Below, piece by piece: positions 1 to 8,525 of a stretch of DNA of 64,000 bases (positions within the stretch are counted from its first letter, which is position 1; each line of letters starts with the position of its first letter). The stretch is taken from assembly GCA_904379015.1 (NCBI GenBank), contig CAJFHG010000007.1:49103-113102 (forward strand). The letters run 5' to 3'. The notes under the pieces are model-generated. The model was not told the DNA's origin. It searched no databases and saw only the letters and a program-made list of their open reading frames with translations. The position numbers were made by a program, and so were the translations under genes. This DNA is from Candidatus Paralachnospira caecorum. GTDB taxonomy: Bacteria > Bacillota > Clostridia > Lachnospirales > Lachnospiraceae.

Positions 1-2
1 TG

Positions 3-764
3 CTGTCTGTGCCTGTCACCCATCAGGTCACCGCGCTGGGAACGGATCAGAACAACACGTTTTTTTATACCTATATCATGACGATCGCGCTGTATATGGT
101 CATCCTGTTCTACGGACAGATGGTGGCGACAAGCGTGGCGACGGAAAAGGGGTCCCGGGCCATGGAGCTTCTGATCACCAGCGCGAAGCCTGCCAGCATG
201 ATGTTCGGAAAGGTCATAGCCGCGTGCCTGGCGGGACTGTTCCAGATGACGGCGGTGTTCGGATCCGCGATTCTCTTTTATTTTGTCAACGGAGAATACT
301 GGAAGGACAATGCCATGGTGGCCTCCATCTTTGACATGCCGGTTGATCTGCTCATTTACATGCTGGTGTTTTTTGTGCTGGGGTTCCTGATCTACGCGTT
401 CCTGTACGGCGCGATCGGGTCGACGGCTTCCAAGGTGGAGGATATCAATACGTCCACCATGCCTCTTACCCTTCTGTCTCTGCTGGCCTTTATGGTCGCG
501 GTCTTCTGCGTGTCCGGGGGGACGACAGACAGTCTTCTGCTGAGGGTCTGCTCCTATATACCCTTCACATCCCCCATGGCAATGTTCACGAGGATTGCCA
601 TGAGTTCGGTGCCGGTCTATGAAATTGTGATCTCGATCGCCATACTGGTCTGCTCCGTCTTCGGGATCGGGTTGTTATCGGCCAAGATCTACCGGGTCGG
701 CGTGCTGCTGTACGGAACGCCGCCGAAGCCGGGAGCCGTGTTCCGGGCTGTTAAAAATGCCTGA
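3..764 (+). CDS. ABC-2 type transporter permease, 3' part only
   Basis: This is the C-terminal part of an integral membrane permease of the ABC-2 family (NatB-like), which would export a substrate using a separate ATPase encoded outside the window. The reading frame is open to the left edge, so the GTG at position 9 is not a true start. The visible part has about five hydrophobic segments. The stretch TEKGSRAMELLITSAKP near its start is typical of the loop after a transmembrane helix in ABC-2 permeases that interacts with the ATPase. The gene ends 20 bases before the stop codon of the converging aroD gene. The substrate cannot be inferred. Confidence 0.8.
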   Translation: MSVPVTHQVTALGTDQNNTFFYTYIMTIALYMVILFYGQMVATSVATEKGSRAMELLITSAKPASMMFGKVIAACLAGLFQMTAVFGSAILFYFVNGEYWKDNAMVASIFDMPVDLLIYMLVFFVLGFLIYAFLYGAIGSTASKVEDINTSTMPLTLLSLLAFMVAVFCVSGGTTDSLLLRVCSYIPFTSPMAMFTRIAMSSVPVYEIVISIAILVCSVFGIGLLSAKIYRVGVLLYGTPPKPGAVFRAVKNA

Positions 765-783
765 ACCGGCGGCCGCCGGAGCT

Positions 784-1611
784 CTATGACGGAGAGCGGT
801 CCGGGGCGGCGGTTCCCCATATTCCGTGCAGCTCCCTGAGGTTGGCTGAAAGGGTTTCCGCGTCCGGCTGTCCGGGCGCGGAGGCTTCTCCCGGATTTCC
901 GAAGGTGAGGCAGGAGCCGAAAAATTCCCCGCAGATGCGGCTGATCACGCCGAGGGCGCCCATGGACATGGTGATCACGGGACAGTCCAGACACTCGGAA
1001 GCTTCGAGGGTGGCTGACAGGAGCGTCAGCACATCCTTTTTTTTGTGGGGCATCACGGCCAGCTTGGCAATGCTGCAGCCGAGGGCTTCCATGGCAGACA
1101 GCCGCTCAAGCAGCTCTCCCATGGGAGGGGTTTTCGCGAAATCGTGGCTGGACAGGATCGTCTGTACCTGAGTCTGCCGGGCCAGCGAAATAAGGGGAGC
1201 GAGAAGGGAGTCCTCCGGAGCGGGAAGCTCCGCCGCGGCGACGGCTTCTGTCCCCGTGAACAGCTCCAGATCCACGAAATCGGCCAGGCTGCTTCTGATC
1301 ACAGCCTCGTTGAGGGCCAGATAGGCCTCGTCGGAAATGTCATGCTTTCCGCCTTCTCTTAAAGTGCGGAAGGTGAACAGGAGAAGTGAATCCGGCAGAA
1401 CCTGCCTCAGCGCCGCCAGGATATGGAGCACCTGTCTGTGGCTGGAAAAATGCTGAAAGGCGTCGGCGCGCCATTCCACCACGTCATGGGGCAGGCCGGA
1501 GATCCTGCCTGCCGTTTCCATGATCTCGCTTTCGGTTTTTCCCATGATGGGAAGACAGATCTTCGGCATGCCTTCGCCGAAGACCGTTCCTTTTACGGTC
1601 AGAGTTTTCAT
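784..1611 (-). CDS. aroD: 3-dehydroquinate dehydratase, type I
   Basis: Dehydrates 3-dehydroquinate to 3-dehydroshikimate in the shikimate pathway, in the cytoplasm. The 275-residue protein shows the type I signatures: VEWRAD near residue 48, a catalytic His in SSHDF, the Schiff-base Lys in KLAVMP, SMGALGVISR, and a C-terminal GSCLTFG substrate-binding segment. The chosen ATG overlaps the aroE stop codon as ATGA, implying translational coupling; a GTG three codons upstream (1620) is possible but less likely. Type I enzymes are usually about 250 residues, so this one is complete with a short C-terminal tail. It is cotranscribed with aroE. Confidence 0.95.
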   Translation of the reverse strand: MKTLTVKGTVFGEGMPKICLPIMGKTESEIMETAGRISGLPHDVVEWRADAFQHFSSHRQVLHILAALRQVLPDSLLLFTFRTLREGGKHDISDEAYLALNEAVIRSSLADFVDLELFTGTEAVAAAELPAPEDSLLAPLISLARQTQVQTILSSHDFAKTPPMGELLERLSAMEALGCSIAKLAVMPHKKKDVLTLLSATLEASECLDCPVITMSMGALGVISRICGEFFGSCLTFGNPGEASAPGQPDAETLSANLRELHGIWGTAAPDRSPS

Positions 1612-2375
1612 AATCCGCACTCCTTTTCCACTGCTTTAGTGATCTCCGGGATCACGGCGTCGTCTATGGGACGTTCCAGGAAAAATTCGCAGGCGTATTT
1701 TGCCTGGGCGATCAGCATGGAAAGGCCGGTGACACCTTTCATGCCCAGGGCCTCCGCCTGGATGGTGAGCCGGGTTTTCGCCGGATTGTAGATCACGTCC
1801 AGAACGGCTTCGCAGGATGTAAAAGGAGTCAGATCCAGAGGAGAGGCATCCACATTTGGAAACATGCCCACAGGAGTGGTGTTCGCGATGATCTGCGCGT
1901 CGGTGTGAGCGGACAGGCACTGTTCGTAGGTGACAGCTTCTCCCTTTCCGCTTCTGCTCACAAGGATGACGGAAGCGGCGCCCAGCTTCCGGAAGACAGC
2001 GGCGACAGCGTTGGAAGCGCCGCCGGTTCCCAGTACCAGCGCCTTTTTGCCGGAGAGCGAAATCCCGTTGGAGACCACCATATATTCAAATCCGGAGAAA
2101 TCCGTATTGTGGCCGATGAGACGGCCGTTTTTGTTGACAATGGTATTGACGGCGCCGATGGCCGCCGCGTTTTCATCCATCTCATCCAGATAAGGGATCA
2201 CATCTTTTTTATAGGGGATCGTGACGTTGATGGCTTTGAAGTCCCGGCGTTCCATGAACCCCGGAAACTCTTCCCGGGAAAGCGGGCAGAGATCGTAGGT
2301 GTAATCCGCCAGCTTTTCGTGTATCAGCTTGGAGTAACTGTGTCCCAGCTTCTCTCCGATCAGACCATATTCCAT
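1608..2375 (-). CDS. aroE: Shikimate dehydrogenase
   Basis: NADP-dependent reduction of 3-dehydroshikimate to shikimate. The 255-residue protein begins MEYGLIGEKLGHSYSK, the substrate-binding segment with conserved GxxxxHS. NVTIPYK carries the catalytic Lys, AVNTIV and GHNTDF follow, and GTGGASNAV is the nucleotide-binding loop. The frame is open much further upstream (to about 2678), but homology and an AAAGGA ribosome binding site just before position 2375 fix the start. It is the first gene of an aroE-aroD operon and directly precedes the step catalysed by the partner enzyme in reverse order. A sigma-A promoter lies 50 bases upstream. Confidence 0.96.
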   Translation of the reverse strand: MEYGLIGEKLGHSYSKLIHEKLADYTYDLCPLSREEFPGFMERRDFKAINVTIPYKKDVIPYLDEMDENAAAIGAVNTIVNKNGRLIGHNTDFSGFEYMVVSNGISLSGKKALVLGTGGASNAVAAVFRKLGAASVILVSRSGKGEAVTYEQCLSAHTDAQIIANTTPVGMFPNVDASPLDLTPFTSCEAVLDVIYNPAKTRLTIQAEALGMKGVTGLSMLIAQAKYACEFFLERPIDDAVIPEITKAVEKECGL

Positions 2376-2426
2376 TTTTTCATCATCCTTTCCGCGCCCT
2401 GCAGAACAGGGACATAAATTATGTTC

Positions 2427-2455
2427 ATCATAGCAGATATCGGCAAAAAACTCAA
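2427..2455 (-). promoter_or_regulatory. Sigma-A promoter for aroED
   Basis: On the minus strand TTGAGT is followed after 17 bases by TATGAT. It sits about 50 bases before the aroE start and is back to back with the plus-strand promoter at 2457, so both genes diverge from a very short region. Confidence 0.7.
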
Positions 2456-2456
2456 T

Positions 2457-2486
2457 TTGTTTTGGGGCGGCCAGATGTGATATAAT
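2457..2486 (+). promoter_or_regulatory. Sigma-A promoter for the small cysteine-rich ORF
   Basis: TTGTTT and TATAAT are separated by 18 bases. Transcription would start about 35 bases before the ATG at 2529. Confidence 0.7.
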
Positions 2487-2528
2487 CAGAAGCGATCGGT
2501 GCTGAGCGGAAGGGAGGATCAGAAAATC

Positions 2529-2744
2529 ATGGAAATCGATGATGAAATAACGGAGGAAATGTTCAGCGGATTCTGCAAGACTTTCAATGAAACGAGGACT
2601 GTGATCTGCGAATTTGAAAAAACGGACGGAGGGCTGCGGCTTTCCCATGCGGACTGCGCCTATGAACGGTGCAGCCACAGGGAAACCTGTCTTGTGATGC
2701 AGCCGGTCCGGGACATGGAGCGGGCCAGCGAAGGAAAAACGTAA
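2529..2744 (+). CDS. Small conserved-looking hypothetical protein with a cysteine cluster
   Basis: I do not recognise this 71-residue acidic protein. It has five cysteines; three lie in the C-terminal half as C-x4-C-x5-C (HADCAYERCSHRETC) with nearby histidines, which could bind a metal or form disulfides. There is no signal peptide or membrane segment, so it is probably cytoplasmic. The ATG at 2529 has a GGGAGG ribosome binding site at 2512 and a strong promoter upstream; the GTG at 2499 lies too close to the promoter. It stands alone between the divergent aro operon and the secreted hydrolase gene. Confidence 0.7.
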   Translation: MEIDDEITEEMFSGFCKTFNETRTVICEFEKTDGGLRLSHADCAYERCSHRETCLVMQPVRDMERASEGKT

Positions 2745-2816
2745 AAATCCCCCCGAAAAAACAAAAAATCCCCTGTTGTTTATGAAAAATCACACGTATA
2801 GAATAAAAAGTAACAG

Positions 2817-2822
2817 TATAAT
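2817..2822 (+). promoter_or_regulatory. Possible -10 element for the secreted hydrolase gene
   Basis: A TATAAT hexamer lies 42 bases before the ATG at 2865 in an AT-rich stretch. I see no convincing -35, so this is a weak call. Confidence 0.3.
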
Positions 2823-2864
2823 TATGCAAAATGCAGAAACTTGTTCTGCAGGAGGGAGGTTTTT

Positions 2865-5800
2865 ATGTTCAAGAAGCACATGAAACGGGCGCTTGCGTTT
2901 CTGCTTGCGGCACTTTTGATGTTCAGCGCCGTGCCGTCTGTGTTCGCGGCCGACGGGAGTGCCGACACGCAGAAGTTTATGTCGTTCAATCTGCGCCATG
3001 ACCTGACAAGCCATCCATTGATGGGAACCGATGTGAGAGGCGAGCATCTCATGGAAATTGTGGAGAAATACGCTCCGGATTCCATCGGCTTCCAGGAAGC
3101 GACCAATGACTGGATGAATTATCTGAGAGACGCGATGGGGGAGCTCGGCTATGCTTACGCCGGTGTCGGCAGGGACGACGGTCAGGACGGAGCCCAATAT
3201 ACCGGTGATGCCAATGAACATACGCCTGTGTTTTATAATGCGGAAAAATATGATCTGCTCGAATCCGGCACGTTCTGGCTTTCCGAGACGCCGGATGTGG
3301 TGTCAGGACGGGACTGGGGAGAAGCATGCCGGCGGATCTGTACCTATGTAGTCCTGCAGGATAAAGAAACAGGGGAAATTTACGGCCATTTTAATACCCA
3401 TCTTGATCATGTGGCGCTTGATACCCAGGCAAATGGCGTGCGCATCATCCTGAACCGTATTGATACTGTTTCTGAAAAATATCCGGATATGGCCTGCGTC
3501 GTGACCGGCGATTTCAACAGCGCGCGGGCAGACGCGGAGGATCCGGATTATGATCCGGTTGTTTATAATTATATGACCTCCCGCCTGGACGACTCAAGAG
3601 AGCTGGCGGAAAGCATCATAACAGACGGATCTTCCTGGTCAGGATATCAGGATCCGGAAGCCTGGGAAAACGGCCAGTCTTCCTCGTCTGACAGGCCTGC
3701 CGTTGATACGGATAATTATCCGATCGACTATATTTTCCTTTCAAAGGGAGATTTTGATGTTAAGACATACACAATTGTAGATGATATGTTTACGTTTGAA
3801 TATGACGGACAAACCTGGCACAATCATCCGGTATCCGATCATTACGGCGTGTACTGCGAGACAGAGCGGGTGGATGATCCGGAGGAGGAATCCGCGGATG
3901 AGAGCAATATCATCGATCTTCCCGGAAAGACTGTGACGGGAAGCAGCGATCCCTCCAAGGAGGAACTGCTTGATCTGATCGGTTTATCGGAGCGGGACAG
4001 TCTGATGAGCGGGGCGTCCGCGTCATCGAATATGGAATGCGCGGAGGGACATTCGGTATCCAGTGTTCTTGGAACGGAGGGGACCGCGCAGGTGGTCAGC
4101 AGCTCCGGGAACGTTTACTGGGAGATCACGGTCGATCTGGGCGCGCTCAGTGAGATCGGCGCGATCACGTATACCGCGGGAGATGATCAGGAGGCAGTGC
4201 CCCAAAATGTGGAATTTCTGATCTCGGCGAATAACAGTACCTGGGAAAAGGCAGGCGGGACCATGTTCCGCGAAGCGGAGGCGGGTTCTGTGTCCTATAT
4301 CCTTCTGGATGAGGCGGTTTACGGAAGATATGTCAGGATGGTGATCCCGGATACGCCGTCAGGAACCGAGGTCGCGAATCTGTCTGTTTATTCCGGTACA
4401 GAAGGGCAGAAGAAGCTGGAGGCTGTCGCGGCGGATCAGTATACAGAGATCAGCGGGCCGGCAGCTGTGAATGACAGCGGCGAAACGTATGAAAATCTGT
4501 TTGATGACAACCTTTCAACGAAGTGGTATTACAGCGGGGACGAGGTGCCTTCCGCGATTGTGTTCCGTACAGAGGAGGCAGTTACGGCTCTGAAGTATTC
4601 CCTGACAACGGGAAATGATCATTCAGCCTATTCCGGCAGGGTGCCCGGTCAGTGGACACTTTTTGGCTCAGAAACAGGCGCGGACGGCAGCTGGATCGTG
4701 ATCGATCAGCAGACAGACAGCGACATTCCGGACGGAATGGATTATATGGAGTATGTAGTTGATATCGCAGAGCCTGCCGCGTACCAGTATTACATGCTTC
4801 AGTTTGACGGCCTGGGCACAGACAATCGGATTCAGTTCAGCGAATTTGACCTGTATACGGCGGATGACGGAACGGAAACAGACGGAGAGGAACAGACGAA
4901 AAAGGTGGATCCCTCCGACATGACGGCTGTCAGCGGGCCGGAACCGGTCAATGACAGCGGTGAAGAGTATGAGAATCTCTTTGACGGCGATATTGATACA
5001 AAATGGTATTATAAAGATGAAACGGATCAGGCTGCGCCGGACGCCATTATTTTCATGACAGCGGAAGGAGTGACAGTCAGCAGTTATTCCTTTACGACGG
5101 CCAACGACAGCGCGAGATTCCCGGGCCGTTCACCGAGTCTGTGGACCCTGTCCGGAGCGGATTCCGCTGACGGTCCCTGGACCGTGATCGACGACCGGGA
5201 ATACACGGTCGCGGATGTGAACAGTCAGGAATTTGTGTTTGAAATCGCCAATCCGGCTGAGTATCAGTATTACAAGCTGGAGTTTGAGGCGCTGGGAACA
5301 GACAGCCGTCTGCAGCTGGCGGAGGTGTCGCTGTATCAGACTGTTTCGGTATCTCATGCGGATTATTCAGTTGTGAAGGCGGCGGCGGAAGAGATTCCGG
5401 AGGATCTGGACACCTATACGGCAGAATCTCTGAAAAGGCTGGCCGACGCGGTACTGGCTGTAGATTATACAAAGGCAGAAGCGGAACAGGATCTTGTCAA
5501 TGCCATGGCGGAGGAGATCCGGGAAGCCGCCGCGGCGCTGGAGAAAGAGCCGGAGCCCTTCCGGCTGCCTTATCTGGATGTGGATCCCGTGAAAGACGCA
5601 TGGTTTTATGACGCGGCGTCCCTTTTGTATCAGGAGCAGATCATGACCGGCTACAGTGACGACGCGTTCGGGCCGGCGGATCCGCTGAAGCGCTGTGAGC
5701 TGGCGACGATTCTGTACCGTATGGCTGGAAGCCCGGAGGTGGAGTATGCCGGAGCGTTTCCTGATGTGCCAGAAGGCACATGGTACACGGACGCGGTGAT

Positions 5801-6125
5801 CTGGGCGAACCAAAGCGGAATTATCACCGGCTACAGCAGTGGATTGTTCGGTCCTGACGACTACTGCACAAGAGAGCAGATGGCGACCATGATGTGGCGG
5901 ATGGCGAAGGCCGCGGGCATTGATATGTCCGTCACAGCGGCTCTTGATTCCTTCCCGGATGGGGAGCAGGTCAGCGATTTCGCGCGGGAGGCTCTTTCCT
6001 GGTGCGTGGGTAATGATATCATCAGCGGAATGGGGACGGATGGAAGCCTTGATCCTCAGGGCATGACCCGGCGCGCGCACTGCGCAGTTATCATTGTCCG
6101 GTATATGGAGCTTGGAGTTGAGTAA
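2865..6125 (+). CDS. Secreted SLH-anchored endonuclease/exonuclease/phosphatase (EEP) protein with discoidin domains
   Basis: A 1086-residue exported hydrolase. Residues 1-29 are a signal peptide ending VPSVFA. Residues about 32-335 are an EEP catalytic domain: the metal-binding Glu in IGFQEAT, VTGDFNS, PIDYIFLS and the catalytic SDH in SDHYGVY. Three F5/8 type C (discoidin-like) modules follow at about 380-520, 525-665 and 685-825; the last two are close internal copies (SGPxxVNDSGExYENLFD in both). Then come a helical FIVAR-like stretch (about 830-892) and three SLH repeats (about 900-1080) that would hold it on the cell surface. The substrate could be DNA, a phospholipid, or a phosphorylated glycan head group; the carbohydrate-binding modules favour a host or surface ligand. 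ATG 2865 has an excellent GGAGGGAGG; the upstream TTG 2841 is rejected. Confidence 0.85.
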   Translation: MFKKHMKRALAFLLAALLMFSAVPSVFAADGSADTQKFMSFNLRHDLTSHPLMGTDVRGEHLMEIVEKYAPDSIGFQEATNDWMNYLRDAMGELGYAYAGVGRDDGQDGAQYTGDANEHTPVFYNAEKYDLLESGTFWLSETPDVVSGRDWGEACRRICTYVVLQDKETGEIYGHFNTHLDHVALDTQANGVRIILNRIDTVSEKYPDMACVVTGDFNSARADAEDPDYDPVVYNYMTSRLDDSRELAESIITDGSSWSGYQDPEAWENGQSSSSDRPAVDTDNYPIDYIFLSKGDFDVKTYTIVDDMFTFEYDGQTWHNHPVSDHYGVYCETERVDDPEEESADESNIIDLPGKTVTGSSDPSKEELLDLIGLSERDSLMSGASASSNMECAEGHSVSSVLGTEGTAQVVSSSGNVYWEITVDLGALSEIGAITYTAGDDQEAVPQNVEFLISANNSTWEKAGGTMFREAEAGSVSYILLDEAVYGRYVRMVIPDTPSGTEVANLSVYSGTEGQKKLEAVAADQYTEISGPAAVNDSGETYENLFDDNLSTKWYYSGDEVPSAIVFRTEEAVTALKYSLTTGNDHSAYSGRVPGQWTLFGSETGADGSWIVIDQQTDSDIPDGMDYMEYVVDIAEPAAYQYYMLQFDGLGTDNRIQFSEFDLYTADDGTETDGEEQTKKVDPSDMTAVSGPEPVNDSGEEYENLFDGDIDTKWYYKDETDQAAPDAIIFMTAEGVTVSSYSFTTANDSARFPGRSPSLWTLSGADSADGPWTVIDDREYTVADVNSQEFVFEIANPAEYQYYKLEFEALGTDSRLQLAEVSLYQTVSVSHADYSVVKAAAEEIPEDLDTYTAESLKRLADAVLAVDYTKAEAEQDLVNAMAEEIREAAAALEKEPEPFRLPYLDVDPVKDAWFYDAASLLYQEQIMTGYSDDAFGPADPLKRCELATILYRMAGSPEVEYAGAFPDVPEGTWYTDAVIWANQSGIITGYSSGLFGPDDYCTREQMATMMWRMAKAAGIDMSVTAALDSFPDGEQVSDFAREALSWCVGNDIISGMGTDGSLDPQGMTRRAHCAVIIVRYMELGVE

Positions 6126-6182
6126 GCTTTTGTAAAAGGTCAGATCATGACGCCGGAATCTCATACAGCGGAAACAGAAAAG

Positions 6183-6229
6183 AAAACATCCCGGTCAGGG
6201 CTGGTCAAGCTGCTGCCGGGGTGTTTTTC
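6183..6229 (+). terminator. Intrinsic terminator after the EEP gene
   Basis: AAACATCCCGG (6184) pairs with CCGGGGTGTTT (6215), followed by a T run. It lies between two convergent genes and could work for both, as the left flank is A-rich. Confidence 0.7.
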
Positions 6230-6249
6230 CTTATCCGATCGGAGGAGAA

Positions 6250-7665
6250 TCAGCAATGCCGGAATCCTGAGGCGTCTTTTGAGGAGAAGGAAGAATGATG
6301 CCCGGAAGACGGCCTGAGTTCCCTCAACAAGATGACGGCAGAATATACGGCGGTCAGGATTTCCGCGGCCGGCAGAGATGCCCAGGCGCCCGGAAGTCCC
6401 GCAATGCGGGAAAACAGAAAGGCCAGAGGCAGAACAATTACAAGCTGCCGCAACAGGGTGACGCTGAGGCTGAGAAGTCCCTTGCCCACGGATTCAAATA
6501 CGGCTGAGGTGATCAGGCTCAGGGCGGAGGGGACAAAGCCGACGCTGATGATGCGCAGGGCTGTTTCTCCCATAGACAGCATTTCCGGGTCGGAATTGAA
6601 AATCTTCAGGACCGGGACCGGAATGAGCTGGGACAGGAGAAGCCCCGCCGCCATAATGACTGCGGAGATCAGGAGGGAAAGCCGGACGGCTTCCGATTCC
6701 CGTTTCCGGTCTCCCGCGCCGTAGTTGAAGGCGATGACCGGACGGATCCCCTGTACGAGACCGTTGACCGGCATATAGACGAAGGTCTGGAGCTTGTAAT
6801 AGACGCCGAAGACCGTGACTGCCATCCGGGCGAAGCCGGAAAGGATCCAGTTCATGCCGGCAACCAGCACGGAAGGGAGCGCCATGATCATGCTGGAGGG
6901 GATGGCCACGCTGTAGATCTGCTTCAGGACAGATCCGGTCAGCCGGCCCCGCCGCAGGCGCCTGAGGGGAAGGCCGGCTTTGCCCCGGGCCACCAGGAGA
7001 ACGCCGAGGGAGCCGGAGACGATCTGGCCGATCACGGTGGCGGCGGCGGCCCCGGCGACGCCCATGGCAGGGCAGCCGAAAAGGCCGAAGATCATGATGG
7101 GATCCAGGATCACATTGATCACGCAGCCGATTCCTACCATCACCAGGGGCGCCGCCATATGGCCGGTGGCCTGAAGGATCTTTTCGGCGGTGATATGGAA
7201 CAGCTGGCCGAAGGAAAAGATCATGACAATGTAGCCGTAGGAGTAGCACATGGAGCGGACGGCCGGATCCTCCGTGTACATGCTGACGAAGGCGGGGATG
7301 AACAGACAGGAGAGTCCCGCCAGGATGATGTAGTGGAAGAGGGTCAGGATCATGCCGACGGCAGGGGCGTCATGGGCGGCCTCCGTGTTTCCGGCTCCCA
7401 TATTCCGGGCGATGTAGGAGTTCAGTCCCACGCCCGCGCCTACGGCCAGGGCCAGGGAAAGGTTCTGGATCGGAAAAATAATAGAAACGGCCGAGAGGGC
7501 GTCGCTGCTTAAACGGGCCACGAATATGCTGTCCACAATGTTGTAGAGGGACTGGATCAGCATGGAGATCATGGGCGGCACCGCCATTTTGATGATCAGG
7601 GGAAACATGTTTCCGGTGCCCAGGGCGGGCGGGGTTTTGTGTTTTCTGACTGCGGATGGTTTCAT
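6250..7665 (-). CDS. MATE family efflux transporter
   Basis: A 471-residue inner-membrane antiporter of the multidrug and toxic compound extrusion family, expected to exchange Na+ or H+ for cationic compounds. It has about twelve hydrophobic helices in two pseudo-repeats, the family start motif PLIIKMAVPPMISMLIQSLYNIVDSIF, and AAAATVIGQ in the middle of the first half. ATG 7665 has an AGGA ribosome binding site and fits the family N-terminus; the longer frame to 7695 has no clear site. A strong terminator separates it from the gene upstream (7783-8271), so it probably has its own promoter in the 7666-7700 region or depends on read-through. Substrate unknown. Confidence 0.9.
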   Translation of the reverse strand: MKPSAVRKHKTPPALGTGNMFPLIIKMAVPPMISMLIQSLYNIVDSIFVARLSSDALSAVSIIFPIQNLSLALAVGAGVGLNSYIARNMGAGNTEAAHDAPAVGMILTLFHYIILAGLSCLFIPAFVSMYTEDPAVRSMCYSYGYIVMIFSFGQLFHITAEKILQATGHMAAPLVMVGIGCVINVILDPIMIFGLFGCPAMGVAGAAAATVIGQIVSGSLGVLLVARGKAGLPLRRLRRGRLTGSVLKQIYSVAIPSSMIMALPSVLVAGMNWILSGFARMAVTVFGVYYKLQTFVYMPVNGLVQGIRPVIAFNYGAGDRKRESEAVRLSLLISAVIMAAGLLLSQLIPVPVLKIFNSDPEMLSMGETALRIISVGFVPSALSLITSAVFESVGKGLLSLSVTLLRQLVIVLPLAFLFSRIAGLPGAWASLPAAEILTAVYSAVILLRELRPSSGHHSSFSSKDASGFRHC

Positions 7666-7695
7666 AACAGATGTTCCTTTCTTTCTGCGCCGCAC

Positions 7696-7751
7696 AAAAA
7701 AGGCTATATATCCCTTTGTTTTGAATCAGAAAACAAAGAAAATATATAGCC
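7696..7751 (-). terminator. Intrinsic terminator between the 162-residue ORF and the MATE gene
   Basis: On the minus strand, arms GGCTATATAT (7742-7751) and ATATATAGCC (7702-7711) enclose a second paired block, CTTTGTTTT with AAAACAAAG, and are followed by six T. The long two-block stem could also act as an attenuator in the leader of the downstream MATE gene. Confidence 0.75.
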
Positions 7752-7782
7752 TCGTGAGCAAAATATGGAATGAATGTTCTGT

Positions 7783-8271
7783 TTATTTACTTTTTTTGGT
7801 CCTGCTTTCTTTTGTGTCGGCTGCCTTGTCCTTTTTTAAACGGCCCAGAAGTCTTTTTTTCTTCTTCGGGGGCGGCGCGACAATGGAGCCGCGGACACTT
7901 TTCACGCTGGTGATGTAAATGCCGCTGACAACGACTCTCGCTTCCTGCTTGACAGGAAGGACTTCAAAGGCTTTTTCATCACACATCAGCGTCATGATCC
8001 TGGGACCGATCTTTGCTTTTACGACGGGAACCTTTGCCCGCCTCAGATATTTCGGCGACTGATCGTATACGACTTTCGGGAAACCGGCATCCTTAAACCT
8101 GAGACGTTTTTTGTCAATGACAAGCATGGATACAGTCTGGGCCATGGCTTCCATGACTGACTGCTGCTGGGCCTGTCTCTTCTGCATTTTGGTTCCCAGG
8201 ATGTAAAGGACGGCCAGTACGGCAATGATCACCACCAGGACGATGATCACGATTTTTAACCACAGAGCCAT
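7783..8271 (-). CDS. Membrane-anchored hypothetical protein with a basic tail
   Basis: A 162-residue protein. Residues 4-27 form one transmembrane helix (LKIVIIVLVVIIAVLAVLYIL), followed by a short coiled stretch (KMQKRQAQQQSV), a globular middle of about 85 residues, and a very Lys-rich C-terminal 30 residues starting PPPKKKKR. I do not recognise a named family. The N-terminus resembles a type II anchor, which would leave most of the protein in the cytoplasm, where the basic tail could touch nucleic acid or lipid head groups. It has a perfect AGGAGG site and a strong promoter, and is divergent from rpoB. Confidence 0.75.
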   Translation of the reverse strand: MALWLKIVIIVLVVIIAVLAVLYILGTKMQKRQAQQQSVMEAMAQTVSMLVIDKKRLRFKDAGFPKVVYDQSPKYLRRAKVPVVKAKIGPRIMTLMCDEKAFEVLPVKQEARVVVSGIYITSVKSVRGSIVAPPPKKKKRLLGRLKKDKAADTKESRTKKSK

Positions 8272-8307
8272 AGGGGATACCTCCTGAAATTTTTTCGCGC
8301 ACCTTGC

Positions 8308-8336
8308 ATTATAACATTATTTCAGATGCCTTGCAA
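8308..8336 (-). promoter_or_regulatory. Sigma-A promoter for the 162-residue ORF
   Basis: On the minus strand TTGCAA, a 17-base spacer and TATAAT, placed about 37 bases before the start codon. Confidence 0.75.
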
Positions 8337-8399
8337 GCCAAACAGAGCGGAAAAACGCATAAAATATGTAAAAACTGGAAATTATTAAGAAAAAATCAA

Positions 8400-8428
8400 T
8401 TGACAGCTTGACATCGAGATGTTAAGAT
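8400..8428 (+). promoter_or_regulatory. Sigma-A promoter for rpoBC
   Basis: TTGACA and TAAGAT with an ideal 17-base spacer. A second TTGACA lies eight bases downstream (8408). The leader is roughly 90 bases long. This shows that rpoBC is driven from its own promoter here rather than by read-through from rplJL. Confidence 0.75.
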
Positions 8429-8525
8429 GGAATGTGCACTATTGTGGTCTCATGTGCCCTGAGGCCGCGAGAACGAATAGATGATACTTGTAGTTTATTA
8501 TAAAGAAAACAGGGGTGAAACGTCA

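Noticed and set aside
9..764. GTG at position 9 as the start of a 251-residue permease
   Set aside because: The frame is open to the window edge and the protein lacks the N-terminal half of an ABC-2 permease, so the gene is cut by the window.
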